From assembly GCA_000531095.1 (NCBI GenBank), contig HG799463.1, positions 975,988 to 1,039,987 of the forward strand: 64,000 bases of DNA. Reading direction: 5' to 3'. Positions 27,773 through 37,223 of this stretch are shown piece by piece. Below the pieces are notes generated by a model. That model did no database searches. It saw nothing but the letters and a program-made list of their open reading frames with translations, and was not told the DNA's origin. Every line of letters begins with the position of its first letter. The first letter of the stretch is position 1. Source of the stretch: Gemmata massiliana (lineage in GTDB: Bacteria > Planctomycetota > Planctomycetia > Gemmatales > Gemmataceae). A program made the position numbers and the translations under genes.

Positions 27773-30700
27773 ATGCGCACGCACTTCTGCGCCCCGATTT
27801 TCGGCGAAGGAAATAGAACCCGGGGACCACGAACGGTACCCGCCCCGCGCGCCCTCGTTCGGTTCCTGCTGCCGCTCGTGCTGCTTTTGTCCGCGTCGGT
27901 CGCGTCGGGCCAGGAACCGATCCGGTTCGCCCGTACCCCCGACATCTCGCCCGACGGCAAGACGATCGCGTTCAGCTACCTCGGCGACATCTGGACCGTC
28001 GAGGCCATCGGTGGCGTCGCCCGGCCGGTCACGATGCACGAGGCCCACGACATCAACCCGATGTTCAGCCCGGACGGGAAGTGGATCGCGTTCAGCTCGA
28101 ACCGGTTCGGCCAGTACGACGTGTTCGTCGTTTCCGCGGTGGGCGGGAAGCCGAAGCGCCTCACGTTCGACCACGCGCCCGACATGGTGACGGGGTGGGC
28201 ACCGGACGGGAAGAGCGTGGTCTTCACCTCGCCGCGTTCGACCGCGTACCCGTCCAACTCTGAGTGCTTCACCGTGTCAGTCGAGAGCGGTGCGGAGCGG
28301 AAACTGAACCTGTTCGAGGCCAAAGAAGCGCACTTCTCGCCCTCCGGGAACGTGGTCGCGTTCGTGCGCGGGCCGGGCATGTGGTACCGGCGCGGGTACC
28401 GCGGGTCGAGCAACGACGACATCTGGGTGAGCGAGGTGGACGGCAAGAGTCCGCGGCGCGTCACCACGTTCGACGGGCAGGACAGTTACCCGATGTTCAG
28501 CCCGGACGCGCGGAAGCTCTACTACGTCACCGAGAACGGCAGCAGGTCCGGGTGCGCGAACCTCGTGTGCCAGACGCTCTCGTCCGACTTCACCCCCGCG
28601 GGTCCGGTCAAGCGGCTCACGATGCACGAGGACGACACGGTGCGCCACGCCCGTGTTTCCGGCAACGGCGAGTGGATCGTGTACGAGTGCGGCGCGGACC
28701 TGTGGGTCGCCTACACGCAGGGCGACCGGTCCCCGCGCAAGCTCGCCATTGAAGTGAACGCCGACGACAAGTCGAACACCGAGCGCACGGTCACCCTCAC
28801 CCGCGACGCGACCGAGTACGCGCTCTCGCCCGACGAGAACCACGCGGTGCTCGTGATCCACGGGCAATTGTTCCTGACGAAGATTCCCGGCGGTGGGAAA
28901 TGCACGCGCCTCACCGAGCACGCATTCGCCGACAGCAACCCGACGTGGTCGCCCGACGGCAAAAAGATCCTCTTCGCCTCCGATCGCGGGGGCACCACGG
29001 ACCTGTACGTGCTCGAAGCGGACGACGCCGAGCACCCCGAACTGACCAGGGCTCACAAGTTCAAAACGACCCGGCTCACGAACACCGGGTCCGAAGAGAT
29101 CAGCGCGACGTTCAGCCCGAAGGGAGATCAGATCGCGTTCATCCGCGAGGGGAAGCTCTGGCTGATGAAGCCCGATGGGAGCAACCAGCGGGTGCTCGTG
29201 AGCGCCCAGAAGGTACTCGATTACGACTGGGGACCGGACGGGAAACACGTCGCGTACTGCCGGATGGATGGTTCGTTTTCGGCGGAAATTTACATCTCCG
29301 CGACCGACGGCACCGGCGCGCCCGTAAACGTGTCCCGGCACGCCACGTTCAACAGCGACGTGTCCTGGAGCCAGACGAACGGGAAGCTCGCGTTCGTGGG
29401 CCAGCGCCGGAACGCATACGGCGTTCACGTCGTCTCGCTCCAGAAGCCGCTCGCCGACGGCAGCACCCGGCCGCCCGCGGACCAGATCGACTGGGAAGAC
29501 CTGCACCTCCGCGTCGAGCGCCCCACGAACATGAGTGCCGAGTACGGCACCGTCTCGCCCGACGGAACCCAGGTCGCGTTCCGCTCGCTGTCCAACGGCG
29601 ACGACCTGTGGATCGTGAGCAGCAACGGCGCGCTCCTCACGCGCATGACGTCCGGCGGGCAGGTGCCGAGCTGGATCAAGTGGTCGAAGAAGACGTCGTT
29701 CGGGACGGTGTACTTCCTCAACGGGTCTGGGGAGCTGCGGTTCGTTCGCACCGGGTTCGGGTTTAACTCGACCAGTGGAGGGCCGCCCGAACCGAGCAAG
29801 GTCGCGTTCTCGGCGAAGATGACGATCAAGCGCGACGAAGAGTTCGCCGAGATGTTCGCGCAGTGCTGGCGGGCGCTCTCGGACAATTTCTACGACTCCA
29901 AGCACCACGGCGCGGACTGGTCCGCGGTGCGGAGCAAGTTCCTGCCGCTCGTCGCGCACACCGCGACCCGCGAAGACCTCTACGCGCTCGTCAGCCTGAT
30001 GCTCGGCGAGTTGAACGCCTCGCACCTCGGCATCAGCGGGAAGATGCCGACGCCGGACGAGTGGACCGCGGACCTCGGGCTGATCTTCGACGACACCTAC
30101 CGCGGACCGGGGCACAAGATCACCGAAGTGCTCAAGCGCGGCCCGGCCGACAAGCGCGGGATGAACATCAAACCGGGGGACATCGTGCTCTCGATCGACC
30201 GCACGGAACTGACCAACAACGTGAACGTCTCGAGGCTGCTCAACAACAAGATCGGGGAGGGCGTGCAACTCGAAATCGCCAGTGACCCGAGAGACGCGAA
30301 GACGAAGCGCCGGATCGAGATCGTCGCGGCGAGCCGCACCCGCATTTCGCAACTCATGTACGAGCGCTGGGTGCAACAGAACGCCGACGCGGTCGCGAAA
30401 GTCAGCGACGGCAAGGTCGGCTACATCCACATCCCGAGCATGGACGAACCGGGGCTGGATACGTTCGTCCGCGCTTTGTACTCCGACCACTTCGACAAAG
30501 AGGCGCTGGTCATCGACGTGCGGTTCAACGGGGGCGGGTTCACGCACGACCAAGTGTTGAACTACCTCGCGGGGAAGGAGCACACGTTCTTCAAGCAGCG
30601 CGACGGCGGCGAGGGACTTGTACTTCGCAGTGCCGACCGGAAGTGGACGAAGCCGATGGTGGTCATGGCCAACAACCGGTCGTACTCCGACGCGGAAATC

Positions 30701-31132
30701 TTCCCGCACGCCTTCCGCGCTTTGGGGTTGGGTAAGGTCGTTGGTCAGGCGACCGGCGGGTTCGTGATCGGCACCGGCAGCACGCGGCTCATCGACGGCT
30801 CGTCGTTCCGGCTCCCGCGGATCGGGGTCTACACGAACAAGGGCATCAACATGGAGAAGCAGGGCGTGCAGCCGGACGTGCCCGTTGAAGTCACCCCCGA
30901 CGACTGGGCGAAGGGCATCGACGGCCAGTTGCTCAAGGCCGTCGACGTCGTGGCCCTCGACGTTCGGGAGTGGAAGAGGACCAAGGCCGGCCTCGTGGGT
31001 ACGCCCGCGCCGAGCGCGGCGCCGGCCACCGCGCCGGCCCAAGTGCCGGTCGCGCCGATGCCACACGGCTCGACCCCACCTCCAGCGCCGAGCAGCCGAC
31101 CCACAACGCTCATTCCGATGGCGGAAGAGTAA
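27773..31132 (+). CDS. Tricorn-type protease, S41 family
   Basis: Start chosen at ATG 27773, giving 1119 residues; a GTG at 27689 would add 28 atypical residues. A Sec signal (LLPLVLLLSASVASG) is followed by WD40/PD40-like beta-propeller blades with repeated SPDGK motifs (FSPDGKWIAFSSNR, WSPDGKKILFASDRGG; residues 50-640). A PDZ domain (KRGMNIKPGDIVLSIDR, near 790-850) precedes the S41 core. Tricorn's catalytic pair Ser-His is in ELNASHLG (S750, H751), and the nucleophile region NNRSYSDAEIF places Ser near 972. The tail is Pro/Ala-rich. It should degrade peptides outside the cytoplasm. Its 3' end is duplicated at 47362. Confidence 0.92.
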   Translation: MRTHFCAPIFGEGNRTRGPRTVPAPRALVRFLLPLVLLLSASVASGQEPIRFARTPDISPDGKTIAFSYLGDIWTVEAIGGVARPVTMHEAHDINPMFSPDGKWIAFSSNRFGQYDVFVVSAVGGKPKRLTFDHAPDMVTGWAPDGKSVVFTSPRSTAYPSNSECFTVSVESGAERKLNLFEAKEAHFSPSGNVVAFVRGPGMWYRRGYRGSSNDDIWVSEVDGKSPRRVTTFDGQDSYPMFSPDARKLYYVTENGSRSGCANLVCQTLSSDFTPAGPVKRLTMHEDDTVRHARVSGNGEWIVYECGADLWVAYTQGDRSPRKLAIEVNADDKSNTERTVTLTRDATEYALSPDENHAVLVIHGQLFLTKIPGGGKCTRLTEHAFADSNPTWSPDGKKILFASDRGGTTDLYVLEADDAEHPELTRAHKFKTTRLTNTGSEEISATFSPKGDQIAFIREGKLWLMKPDGSNQRVLVSAQKVLDYDWGPDGKHVAYCRMDGSFSAEIYISATDGTGAPVNVSRHATFNSDVSWSQTNGKLAFVGQRRNAYGVHVVSLQKPLADGSTRPPADQIDWEDLHLRVERPTNMSAEYGTVSPDGTQVAFRSLSNGDDLWIVSSNGALLTRMTSGGQVPSWIKWSKKTSFGTVYFLNGSGELRFVRTGFGFNSTSGGPPEPSKVAFSAKMTIKRDEEFAEMFAQCWRALSDNFYDSKHHGADWSAVRSKFLPLVAHTATREDLYALVSLMLGELNASHLGISGKMPTPDEWTADLGLIFDDTYRGPGHKITEVLKRGPADKRGMNIKPGDIVLSIDRTELTNNVNVSRLLNNKIGEGVQLEIASDPRDAKTKRRIEIVAASRTRISQLMYERWVQQNADAVAKVSDGKVGYIHIPSMDEPGLDTFVRALYSDHFDKEALVIDVRFNGGGFTHDQVLNYLAGKEHTFFKQRDGGEGLVLRSADRKWTKPMVVMANNRSYSDAEIFPHAFRALGLGKVVGQATGGFVIGTGSTRLIDGSSFRLPRIGVYTNKGINMEKQGVQPDVPVEVTPDDWAKGIDGQLLKAVDVVALDVREWKRTKAGLVGTPAPSAAPATAPAQVPVAPMPHGSTPPPAPSSRPTTLIPMAEE

Positions 31133-31362
31133 GTGCAATCTGGTACCGGCGAACGGTCGGCACTCGCCGACGTTCCCGGCGCCACTGGCCGGCTTGCATA
31201 CCGTTAGTGAGCCACTGGAGAGGCGGAGCCTCGGCGGTGGAGGAGTTGTACTAAGCACCGACCGCGGTATTGCACCGGACCGGGCAGTCGGATCAGATCT
31301 GCTTCTCGTTGCTCACCGCGTGCCGTCGCCGCGCATTTGGAGCCGCGGCCGGTGAGTTATTA

Positions 31363-31792
31363 GAGTCGCTGCACAATAGCGGCTGATCGGTTCAAGTCGA
31401 TGCGCTGCCCCGGGTGTTCGACCTCATGCGTACATGAGGTTGTGGAGTCCGGCGACGTTCTTGATGATGAGGGTGTGCCGGCGGCGCGGGTTCCGGTACC
31501 GCTCGGCCGCGATGCGCCACACCTTCATCTTCCCGATCCCGTGCTCGACCACGATCCGACGGCGCGACACGCGCCGGTTGCCGGCCTTCTGCCGGGCCGT
31601 CAGCTGACCCTTCGGCGGTCGCCGGCGCGGGGTACACAGCCCGGTTCCCAGGTACGCCGTGTCGCCCGTGCGCCGCACCCCGTCCGGGCACACCACGGCG
31701 GTCGCGTCGTACACCTTCTTGTCATGCGTCTTGACCGAGTCGTCTGCGCATACACCAAACCTACGCACCCGGCCACTATTGTGCAGCGACTC
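31363..31792. mobile_element. Internally deleted IS (IS5-like), 430 bp
   Basis: Both ends read GAGTCGCTGCACAATAG inward, then one mismatch and GGC, so the terminal inverted repeats are about 21 bp. A TA dinucleotide flanks each end (31361-31362 and 31793-31794), consistent with a 2-base target duplication. The interior keeps only the 3' part of a DDE transposase gene on the minus strand. The start of the transposase is missing, so the element is non-autonomous. It lies between the tricorn gene and tRNA-Ser. Confidence 0.85.
31424..31775 (-). pseudogene. IS5-type transposase, C-terminal remnant
   Basis: About 115 residues remain, from VKTHDKKVYDATAVVCPDGV through TGDTAYLGTG, RRRIVVEHGIGKMKVWRI and HTLIIKNVAGLHNLMYA. 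This is the C-terminal half of a DDE-superfamily transposase; the VEHGIGKMKVWRI segment holds the catalytic Glu region. The N-terminal half with the first catalytic Asp is absent: reading upstream, the frame passes directly into the inverted repeat. It cannot be active by itself. Confidence 0.85.
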
Positions 31793-32076
31793 TATTGTCT
31801 CCGGATTGCTCGTGTTGATGTGGCGGGCAGTCACGGGCACCCAATCGCGCTCATTTTGATTGCCCGGGATCTTATCGCCGCACGGCCCGGAAAGTGGCAC
31901 GAACGTGAACCCGTCCGGGTTCCCAACAGCGCGGCACCTGGCTCGCCGATTCGTTTCTAAAACCTACCGCCCACCGAGTGAGTCCGGCAAGCGAACTGTG
32001 CTGTTCGACACCGGAAGCGACCCGAATGCGATTTGATCTCGTTCGTGCCGTGCAGTTACTCGTTGAGATTTGCAGC

Positions 32077-32162
32077 GGAAGGGCAGGGATTCGAACCCTG
32101 GAACACCTTTCGGTGTTGCCGGTTTTCAAGACCGGTGCAATCGACCACTCTGCCACCCTTCC
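32077..32162 (-). tRNA. tRNA-Ser(UGA)
   Basis: The 86-base minus-strand gene has the acceptor stem GGAAGGG/CCCTTCC, a T-arm with GGTTCGAATCC, a long variable arm (AACACCGAAAGGTGTT) typical of serine tRNAs, and the anticodon TGA at 32126-32128 within CTTGAAA. The anticodon reads UCA and UCG-type codons. CCA is not encoded. It sits alone, next to an internally deleted IS. Confidence 0.95.
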
Positions 32163-32408
32163 AAATACTCGCAGCGCCCTTTATGCAAAGGGGACGCCTG
32201 ACACAGTTTAGCGGTTCGCGCGCGTCTCGAAAAGCACCAACCGAATCGAAGAAACGGGACCGGGTCGGAACAACGCGGTGAGTTTGACGCGCATCCGGGC
32301 TCGGCGGTTCCGAACCAGAAATCTCCCGACTTTGAGAGTGGACCGCCCCGCCCCCGAAAGGGATGATAAAACAAGCCCGAGCACATCGGCCCGACTCGCG
32401 AGACTCAC

Positions 32409-33398
32409 ATGCAGCTTGTTCGTCGCGCGTTTACACTCATTGAGTTGCTGGTGGTGATCGCGATTATAGCGATCCTGATTGGGCTTTTGCTCTCGGCCGT
32501 ACAGAAAGTGCGCGAAGCGGCTGCACGGCTCAAGTGCCAGAACAACCTCAAACAACTCGGGCTCGCGGCCCACGCCCATCACGACGCTTACGAGCGGTTC
32601 CCCGGCGGAATTCAGACCGGCCCACGGACCTCGTCATTGTTCGTCGAGTTGCTCCCGTTCATCGAGCAAACCCCGCTGTACCAGCAATGGGACTTTGTGA
32701 ACCCGGGGACGAACTTTTCCGGTTCCCCGATGCGTGCCGGGACGGTGCTGTCCGTTTATGTGTGCCCGTCGCAAACGATGCAACACGGCGGAGGTTCGCC
32801 CGCGCTCAGCAATTACGGCGGGAACGGCGGCACCATTGCGTTCCCGCCCTCGCGGGCCACGGTCGACGGCATGTTCCACACCACCGGCCCGGCGTCCGAA
32901 CCGCGTGCGAACCAGACCGGCGTGCGCATTACGGACGTGACCGACGGCACAGCGAACACGCTCCTCTTCGGCGAACGGGTCATCGGCGACCCGGCGCTGG
33001 ACTCGTTCCTGGACGCGCCGGCCGGGGTCATCACCCCGACGCCCTCACCGGCGATCCAACCGAGCGCGAACTACTGTTTGTGGGCCGCGCCCCCCGGCCC
33101 GAACGCGGCGGGCAGTCTCCTCTGCAGTGAAGCCGCGATCGGTTACCGGCACGGCACCGTATGGACGCCCCCTCCCCCGCCGCTCCCGGGGTTCCCACCA
33201 ACCCCACCGCCACCGGTGCCGTGGGACGGTCTCAAGCTCCAGTGGTGGGCGCGGATCGGGGCCTACGGGAGCCTTCACAACGGCGGTGTGAACACAACTT
33301 TCACCGACGGCAGCGTCCGGTTTCTCAGTAACTCCACAACACTTTTGGTGTTGCGCGGATTCAGTACGCGAAACGGTAGCGAAGTGATTACTGAGTAA
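32409..33398 (+). CDS. DUF1559 prepilin-like protein
   Basis: The 329-residue protein opens with a type IV prepilin/type II pseudopilin N-terminus (RRAFTLIELLVVIAIIAILI), to be cut after the basic residues and methylated at Phe. The DUF1559 region then follows: KCQNNLKQLGLAAHAHHD, YVCPSQTM, and the terminal H-x9-DG-type signature (VNTTFTDGSVRFLS). A Pro-rich loop (PPPPPLPGFPPTPPPPVP) lies near 255. Planctomycetes encode hundreds of these proteins; they are thought to be surface fibres or pseudopilins, but the function is unproven. Confidence 0.93.
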   Translation: MQLVRRAFTLIELLVVIAIIAILIGLLLSAVQKVREAAARLKCQNNLKQLGLAAHAHHDAYERFPGGIQTGPRTSSLFVELLPFIEQTPLYQQWDFVNPGTNFSGSPMRAGTVLSVYVCPSQTMQHGGGSPALSNYGGNGGTIAFPPSRATVDGMFHTTGPASEPRANQTGVRITDVTDGTANTLLFGERVIGDPALDSFLDAPAGVITPTPSPAIQPSANYCLWAAPPGPNAAGSLLCSEAAIGYRHGTVWTPPPPPLPGFPPTPPPPVPWDGLKLQWWARIGAYGSLHNGGVNTTFTDGSVRFLSNSTTLLVLRGFSTRNGSEVITE

Positions 33399-33456
33399 AA
33401 CCGCCTCTGACGATTCCGGTTTTCGGATGCGCGGAAGAAACCGGCGCCACCGACCT

Positions 33457-34446
33457 TCACTTCCCCAGGTGCAGTAGAAGTTCCCGCTGTCGGAGCGCCT
33501 GTAATCTGTGCAGCCCGCCGCACAGGTCGAGGTACTCGGTAAAGTCTCGCACGCCGAAGATGTGGTCCTCGAGGAACTGCGAGAACGCGGCCGGGTCTTT
33601 CTCGACGTCCATCCACAACTTCAGGTGGTCCTCGTCCGAGAAGTATTCGCCCGGCATGTTCCCCGGGTAGCTCCCGAACGGCACTTCGCACACCGCGTCG
33701 ACGCACAAAAAGGGGATCTGCGTGCGGTGCGGGTTCCGGCGCATCTCGTCGTGCGGGACCAGGCGCTCGCACGAAATAATGACGCGCTTGGACGCCCGCG
33801 CGAGGTCGATGTCGGCCACGGACGTGCCCGTGAACCGGCAGTTCCCGTAGCGGTCGGCCTCGTGAACGTGGATCGCGGCGACGTCGGGGTACAGCGCGGG
33901 AACGGCCGCGAGCTTCTCGCCGGTAAAGGGACAGGTGATGACCTTCGCCGGGCAGTTCCCGAGCGTGTCCGTGCCCAACAGCGAGCGCGCCGGGACGAAC
34001 GGAACGCCCATCGCCGCCGCGGTGTAGCGCAGCGCGAGCGTGTAGTTCGACCACTCCGCGACTTGTAGGGCGCCCGATTCCATGACGCGCCGGGCGTGCG
34101 GCGACAGCCCGCGTGCCTCCAAACCGACGACGTAAGCCGCGTCCACACGGGCGAGCGTCTGCCCGCGCCCGGTAAGGTTCCCGGCGCACAGGATCTGGAA
34201 GTCGTGTGTAGCGGTGTGGCCGGAGAACCCGAGATGCTGCTTCCGCTGGCGCAGGATCTCGTGACACACGGCCGTCGGGATGCGGTTCGCCCCGAACCCG
34301 CCCGTGGCGAAGTAGTCGCCGTCGCGCACGAACCGCGCGACGGCCTCGGACACGGTCATGACCTTATCGACCAGACCGCGCGGCTTGGCGGCAAACGCGG
34401 CCCGGGCGTCGTCGGACGCGGGAGAGGTAAAGAGAGGAGCGGCCAT
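33457..34446 (-). CDS. CoA-transferase family I, subunit A-like
   Basis: Start chosen at ATG 34446, giving 329 residues. It matches the alpha subunit of glutaconate/3-oxoacid CoA-transferases: FVRDGDYFATGGFGANRIPTAV, then RSLLGTDTLG, a repeated TGEKLAAVPALYPDVAAIHVHEADRYGN and SDEDHLKLW. These enzymes move CoA between a carboxylic acid and an acyl-CoA and normally need a beta subunit that carries the catalytic Glu. No beta-subunit gene is next to it, nor anywhere in this window, which is unusual. It is cytoplasmic. The acid substrate is unknown. Confidence 0.88.
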   Translation of the reverse strand: MAAPLFTSPASDDARAAFAAKPRGLVDKVMTVSEAVARFVRDGDYFATGGFGANRIPTAVCHEILRQRKQHLGFSGHTATHDFQILCAGNLTGRGQTLARVDAAYVVGLEARGLSPHARRVMESGALQVAEWSNYTLALRYTAAAMGVPFVPARSLLGTDTLGNCPAKVITCPFTGEKLAAVPALYPDVAAIHVHEADRYGNCRFTGTSVADIDLARASKRVIISCERLVPHDEMRRNPHRTQIPFLCVDAVCEVPFGSYPGNMPGEYFSDEDHLKLWMDVEKDPAAFSQFLEDHIFGVRDFTEYLDLCGGLHRLQALRQRELLLHLGK

Positions 34447-34452
34447 GCAAAT

Positions 34453-34557
34453 GAAGGGGTGAAAGTGTGGTCGGGTGACGGGTGAAAAAGACAGAGGGAC
34501 AATATCATGCCCCGGGCCGCTTGTCACCCCTTCGCCCGCTCACACTTTCACCCCTTC
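34453..34557. repeat. Inverted repeat of about 38-bp arms
   Basis: GAAGGGGTGAAAGTGTGGTC on the left is mirrored by CGCTCACACTTTCACCCCTT on the right, with about 7 differences over 38 bases and a 29-base spacer. It lies immediately upstream of the CoA-transferase start and 21 bases past the TPR-gene stop, so transcription from the TPR gene would run through it. It may act as a terminator there. Confidence 0.6.
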
Positions 34558-34577
34558 TCTTCCGGGGCCTTTATTCG

Positions 34578-35012
34578 CTACTGCCCCTCGTATTCCTTCA
34601 CCAACTTGCGGAACCGCGGGTCTTTGCGAATGGAGTCGAGGTCGTGGTCCTCGCGCATGAACTCGAAGTCGCGGTACCCGAGTTCAACGGCCTGGCGGAG
34701 CGCCGTCAGGGCCTTTTCGCGCTGTTTGAGGAGCGCGTACCGGCACGCGAGGTTGTAGTGTGCGGTCGGGTCGTGCGGCCGGACCGTGACGAGTTGCCGG
34801 TCCACGGCGAGGCCGTCCTGCAACCGGCCCTTCATGGTCAGGTTGCACGCCTGTGCGCGGAGCACGTCGGCGAAGTCGGGCACTGAAGACAGGACTTTCC
34901 CAAAGAACTCGAGTTCAAAATCGAGTTGCGTTCGCTCGGCAAGGAGCCCGAGAATCGAACCGGGTGGAAACGAATTGGCTGGCGTCGGACTCGGGCGCTT
35001 GGGGTGCGGCAT
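34578..35012 (-). CDS. Small TPR protein
   Basis: The 144-residue protein has two or three tetratricopeptide repeats: LSSVPDFADVLRAQACNLTM (near 40) and TAHYNLACRYALLKQREKAL (near 86), with the helix pair ending in LRQAVELGYRDFEF. It has no signal peptide and no catalytic motif. Such short TPR proteins act as binding modules. The gene points toward the CoA-transferase gene but is separated from it by an inverted repeat, so cotranscription is doubtful. Confidence 0.8.
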   Translation of the reverse strand: MPHPKRPSPTPANSFPPGSILGLLAERTQLDFELEFFGKVLSSVPDFADVLRAQACNLTMKGRLQDGLAVDRQLVTVRPHDPTAHYNLACRYALLKQREKALTALRQAVELGYRDFEFMREDHDLDSIRKDPRFRKLVKEYEGQ

Positions 35013-35145
35013 GAACGTCCCCCGGCGAAGGTGCGCGGTAGTGAGAGGACAACTACCACGCTTACCGAATTATACCCCGCTACCCAGAGCGTGCAAACGC
35101 AGAGTCAACGGGATATTCGGTTCGCGTTCGGGTTGTAGCGGCGTT

Positions 35146-35922
35146 TCACTCGGCCTTCACGACGAGACGATAACCGAAGTTAGCGCCGCCGAGGTCGTGT
35201 GCGTCGATGAGGGCGACGAAATACACCCCGTCCTTCGGAAGGGTAACGGTCAAAATCGGATCTGATGAACCGTTCACATCGTCGGCGGAGTCGATCACCT
35301 TGTGGTCGGCATCATAAAGTGTGAGGAACCCGTCGACGGGCGAGCCGAAGCGTGCGGCCTGGACCTCGATGCGCACTTTCGTGCCTTTTTTACCCTCGAA
35401 CTTGAACACATCAACGTCTTTCTCCCCTTTGATCGTCCCTTCCACCGCGCACGGAACCGGCAGCGCTTGTGCTGTATCGAACCCGTCGTTGTCCTCTTTC
35501 TCGGCAACCGCGGGGAGGTCGTCGCGAACGAGTAGCGTGTAAGCGTTCGAGTCGCCCCCGCCGTTCACCGCGGTGAGCTTCACGGCACCGGGTTTGACGT
35601 CTTTGGGGAGGTCGAGGTCGAGGTCTATTTCCGAATCGCCGACGCGCTCGCCCGGGTAGTTATTCGGCACGCCCACGGCCTTCGCGCCGAGCACTTTGAC
35701 CTTTGCGCCCTCGGCGCCGGCGACCTTCACCTCTTTCACCGCGGCGAGGTTCTTCCCACGGAGCACGAGTTTCTGCTTCTCGCCCGGCTTCGCGACGAGT
35801 GGTATCGCGTAAAGCACCTTCGGCGCGGGTTCTTTCTTCGCGTCGGGTTGTTTCTTGTCTTGCGACGACGCGAGCGAACCCACAGCGAGCGAAATGACGA
35901 CGAGGCAGAAGACGCGGTACAC
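35146..35922 (-). CDS. Exported protein with PPC (pre-peptidase C-terminal) domain
   Basis: Start chosen at GTG 35922 with AGGTG upstream. The protein then begins with the Sec signal VYRVFCLVVISLAVGSLASS; the longer frame has no signal at its start. Of 258 residues, the first half after the signal has an IPT/TIG-like strand pattern (LVLRGKNLAAVKEVKVAGAE) and the second half (about 155-255) is a PPC domain: EKEDNDGFDTAQALPVPCAV, GEKDVDVFKFEGKKGTKVRI and DGVYFVALIDAHD. These domains bind carbohydrate or peptide in exported enzymes. Alone, the protein is probably a binding or structural surface protein. Confidence 0.82.
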   Translation of the reverse strand: MYRVFCLVVISLAVGSLASSQDKKQPDAKKEPAPKVLYAIPLVAKPGEKQKLVLRGKNLAAVKEVKVAGAEGAKVKVLGAKAVGVPNNYPGERVGDSEIDLDLDLPKDVKPGAVKLTAVNGGGDSNAYTLLVRDDLPAVAEKEDNDGFDTAQALPVPCAVEGTIKGEKDVDVFKFEGKKGTKVRIEVQAARFGSPVDGFLTLYDADHKVIDSADDVNGSSDPILTVTLPKDGVYFVALIDAHDLGGANFGYRLVVKAE

Positions 35923-36513
35923 GGGAGCACCTGGGTGGTGAGCGTTGGGAGGAGGGCTCTGGTGGTTGGTCACATTATTGGGATTAAGGCGCGTTCGAGA
36001 AAGGTGCAGAGTCTCATCCACCCGCCAGGCAGCCCTGCGGCAGCGGAGTTCATTCACGGAGATGATCTCACTTGCGCGTGTGCTCGCCATAAAATTTCAC
36101 ATATCAAGAGTTTCCATGCACACACGTGGTTGACCACGCCCGCGATTGCCGCTTGTGCCAAGCGCTCCGGCAAGGGTTTCCCCTCTTGGCGCCGGCGCCA
36201 AAGTTCGCTCAAATGCTCGCGGCTAAGTGCCCGCCCGGTGACGGGGCGACAGGCCGCGCATATCGGCCACCGTCATGGGTTCCGGCGTGAGTACCCGGCG
36301 GTCCCGCACGGGAACTGCTCCCGGCCGCAACCGCGCCAGTCCGAGCGCTTCTACACCTTGGAGCGGCTCGGGCCTCTGCCCGACGGCCGGGCACAAGGGA
36401 TGACCCAGCCGATTTCACATCGCGAGCGCCCCCGCACACCCGTCTTTATCCGGTTGCCCACTCGACAGTAGAATTCCGGGGAACCGTTATTCGGACGCCA
36501 CCGGAGCCGCACC
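35923..36513. other. Intergenic stretch, no gene supported
   Basis: These 591 bases contain open frames, but their translations are Arg/Ser/His-rich without recognisable order. I could not match any family. The interior (about 36130-36470) is as GC-rich as coding DNA and may be a decayed gene. Promoters for the divergent PPC and dioxygenase genes must lie here. Confidence 0.5.
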
Positions 36514-37197
36514 GTGGACGATTTCATCGAGATCTACGACGACGCCCTCGACGCGACGCTGTGCGAGGAGATCGTCGCCGCGTTCGAGCGCAGCGGGCGC
36601 AAGGCGCGCGGGCGCACCGGGGGCGGCGTCGATGTGACCAAAAAAGACAGTCTCGATCTGAACATTTCCACCGACCCCGAGTTCGCCGCCCTCCACGCTC
36701 GGGTGCTCGACGCGACGCTCCAGTACCTCGTGCGGTACGCGCTGAAGTACCAGACCATGCTCGTCGGGAGCATCGCGGCGTCCGGAACGGACCCGGCGAC
36801 CGGGAAGCCCGTCGCCCTGACCGCGGGCCAGTTGACCGAACTCCAGGCCGGTCAGTTGATGATGAAGCTCTACCGGCCGGGGCAGATCAGCGCGCAGAAG
36901 TACCTGAAGGGCGTCGGCGGCTACCACCACTGGCACTCAGAAATTTACCCGCGCGACGCCGCCTGCGAGACGCTCCACCGCGTGCTGCTGTTCATGTTTT
37001 ATCTGAACACTGTCGCGGACGGTGGGGAGACGGCGTTCTACCACCAGAACCGAACCATTCGCCCCCAGCGCGGCCGCATGGTCATCGCCCCGGCCGGGTT
37101 CACGCACACGCACAAGGGGTGCGTTCCGCTGTCGGGCGACAAGTGGATCTTGACTTCGTGGGTGATGTTTAACCGGGCCGAATCGCTGTACGGCTGA
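36514..37197 (+). CDS. 2-oxoglutarate/Fe(II)-dependent oxygenase
   Basis: The 227-residue protein starts at GTG 36514 and is related to prolyl-4-hydroxylase-like oxygenases. The metal ligands appear as HxE in GGYHHWHSEIYP (about 143-150) and the distal His in AGFTHTHKGCVP (near 197). A Gly-Gly-Glu loop (DGGETAFYHQ) precedes it, and a basic residue after the distal His would bind 2-oxoglutarate. HxE instead of the usual HxD is known in some members. A possible role is hydroxylation of protein side chains; the target is unknown. It is cytoplasmic, with no neighbouring partner. Confidence 0.88.
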   Translation: MDDFIEIYDDALDATLCEEIVAAFERSGRKARGRTGGGVDVTKKDSLDLNISTDPEFAALHARVLDATLQYLVRYALKYQTMLVGSIAASGTDPATGKPVALTAGQLTELQAGQLMMKLYRPGQISAQKYLKGVGGYHHWHSEIYPRDAACETLHRVLLFMFYLNTVADGGETAFYHQNRTIRPQRGRMVIAPAGFTHTHKGCVPLSGDKWILTSWVMFNRAESLYG

Positions 37198-37223
37198 GAG
37201 CGGTTGCGCCCCGGTTGCACCAA

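Noticed and set aside
28277..31258. A 993-codon open frame opposite the tricorn gene
   Set aside because: Its translation is Arg/Val/His/Pro-rich and matches no family; it arises because GC-rich codons leave few stops on the reverse strand. The tricorn frame has domains and a signal peptide.
31793..32076. Second transposase fragment beyond the IS end
   Set aside because: The frame continues past the inverted repeat but its translation no longer matches the transposase; it is flanking DNA read through by chance.
35848..36471. Open frame of 207 codons in the gap before the oxygenase gene
   Set aside because: The translation is Arg/His/Ser-rich without order, starts inside the PPC gene on the other strand and has no ribosome site.
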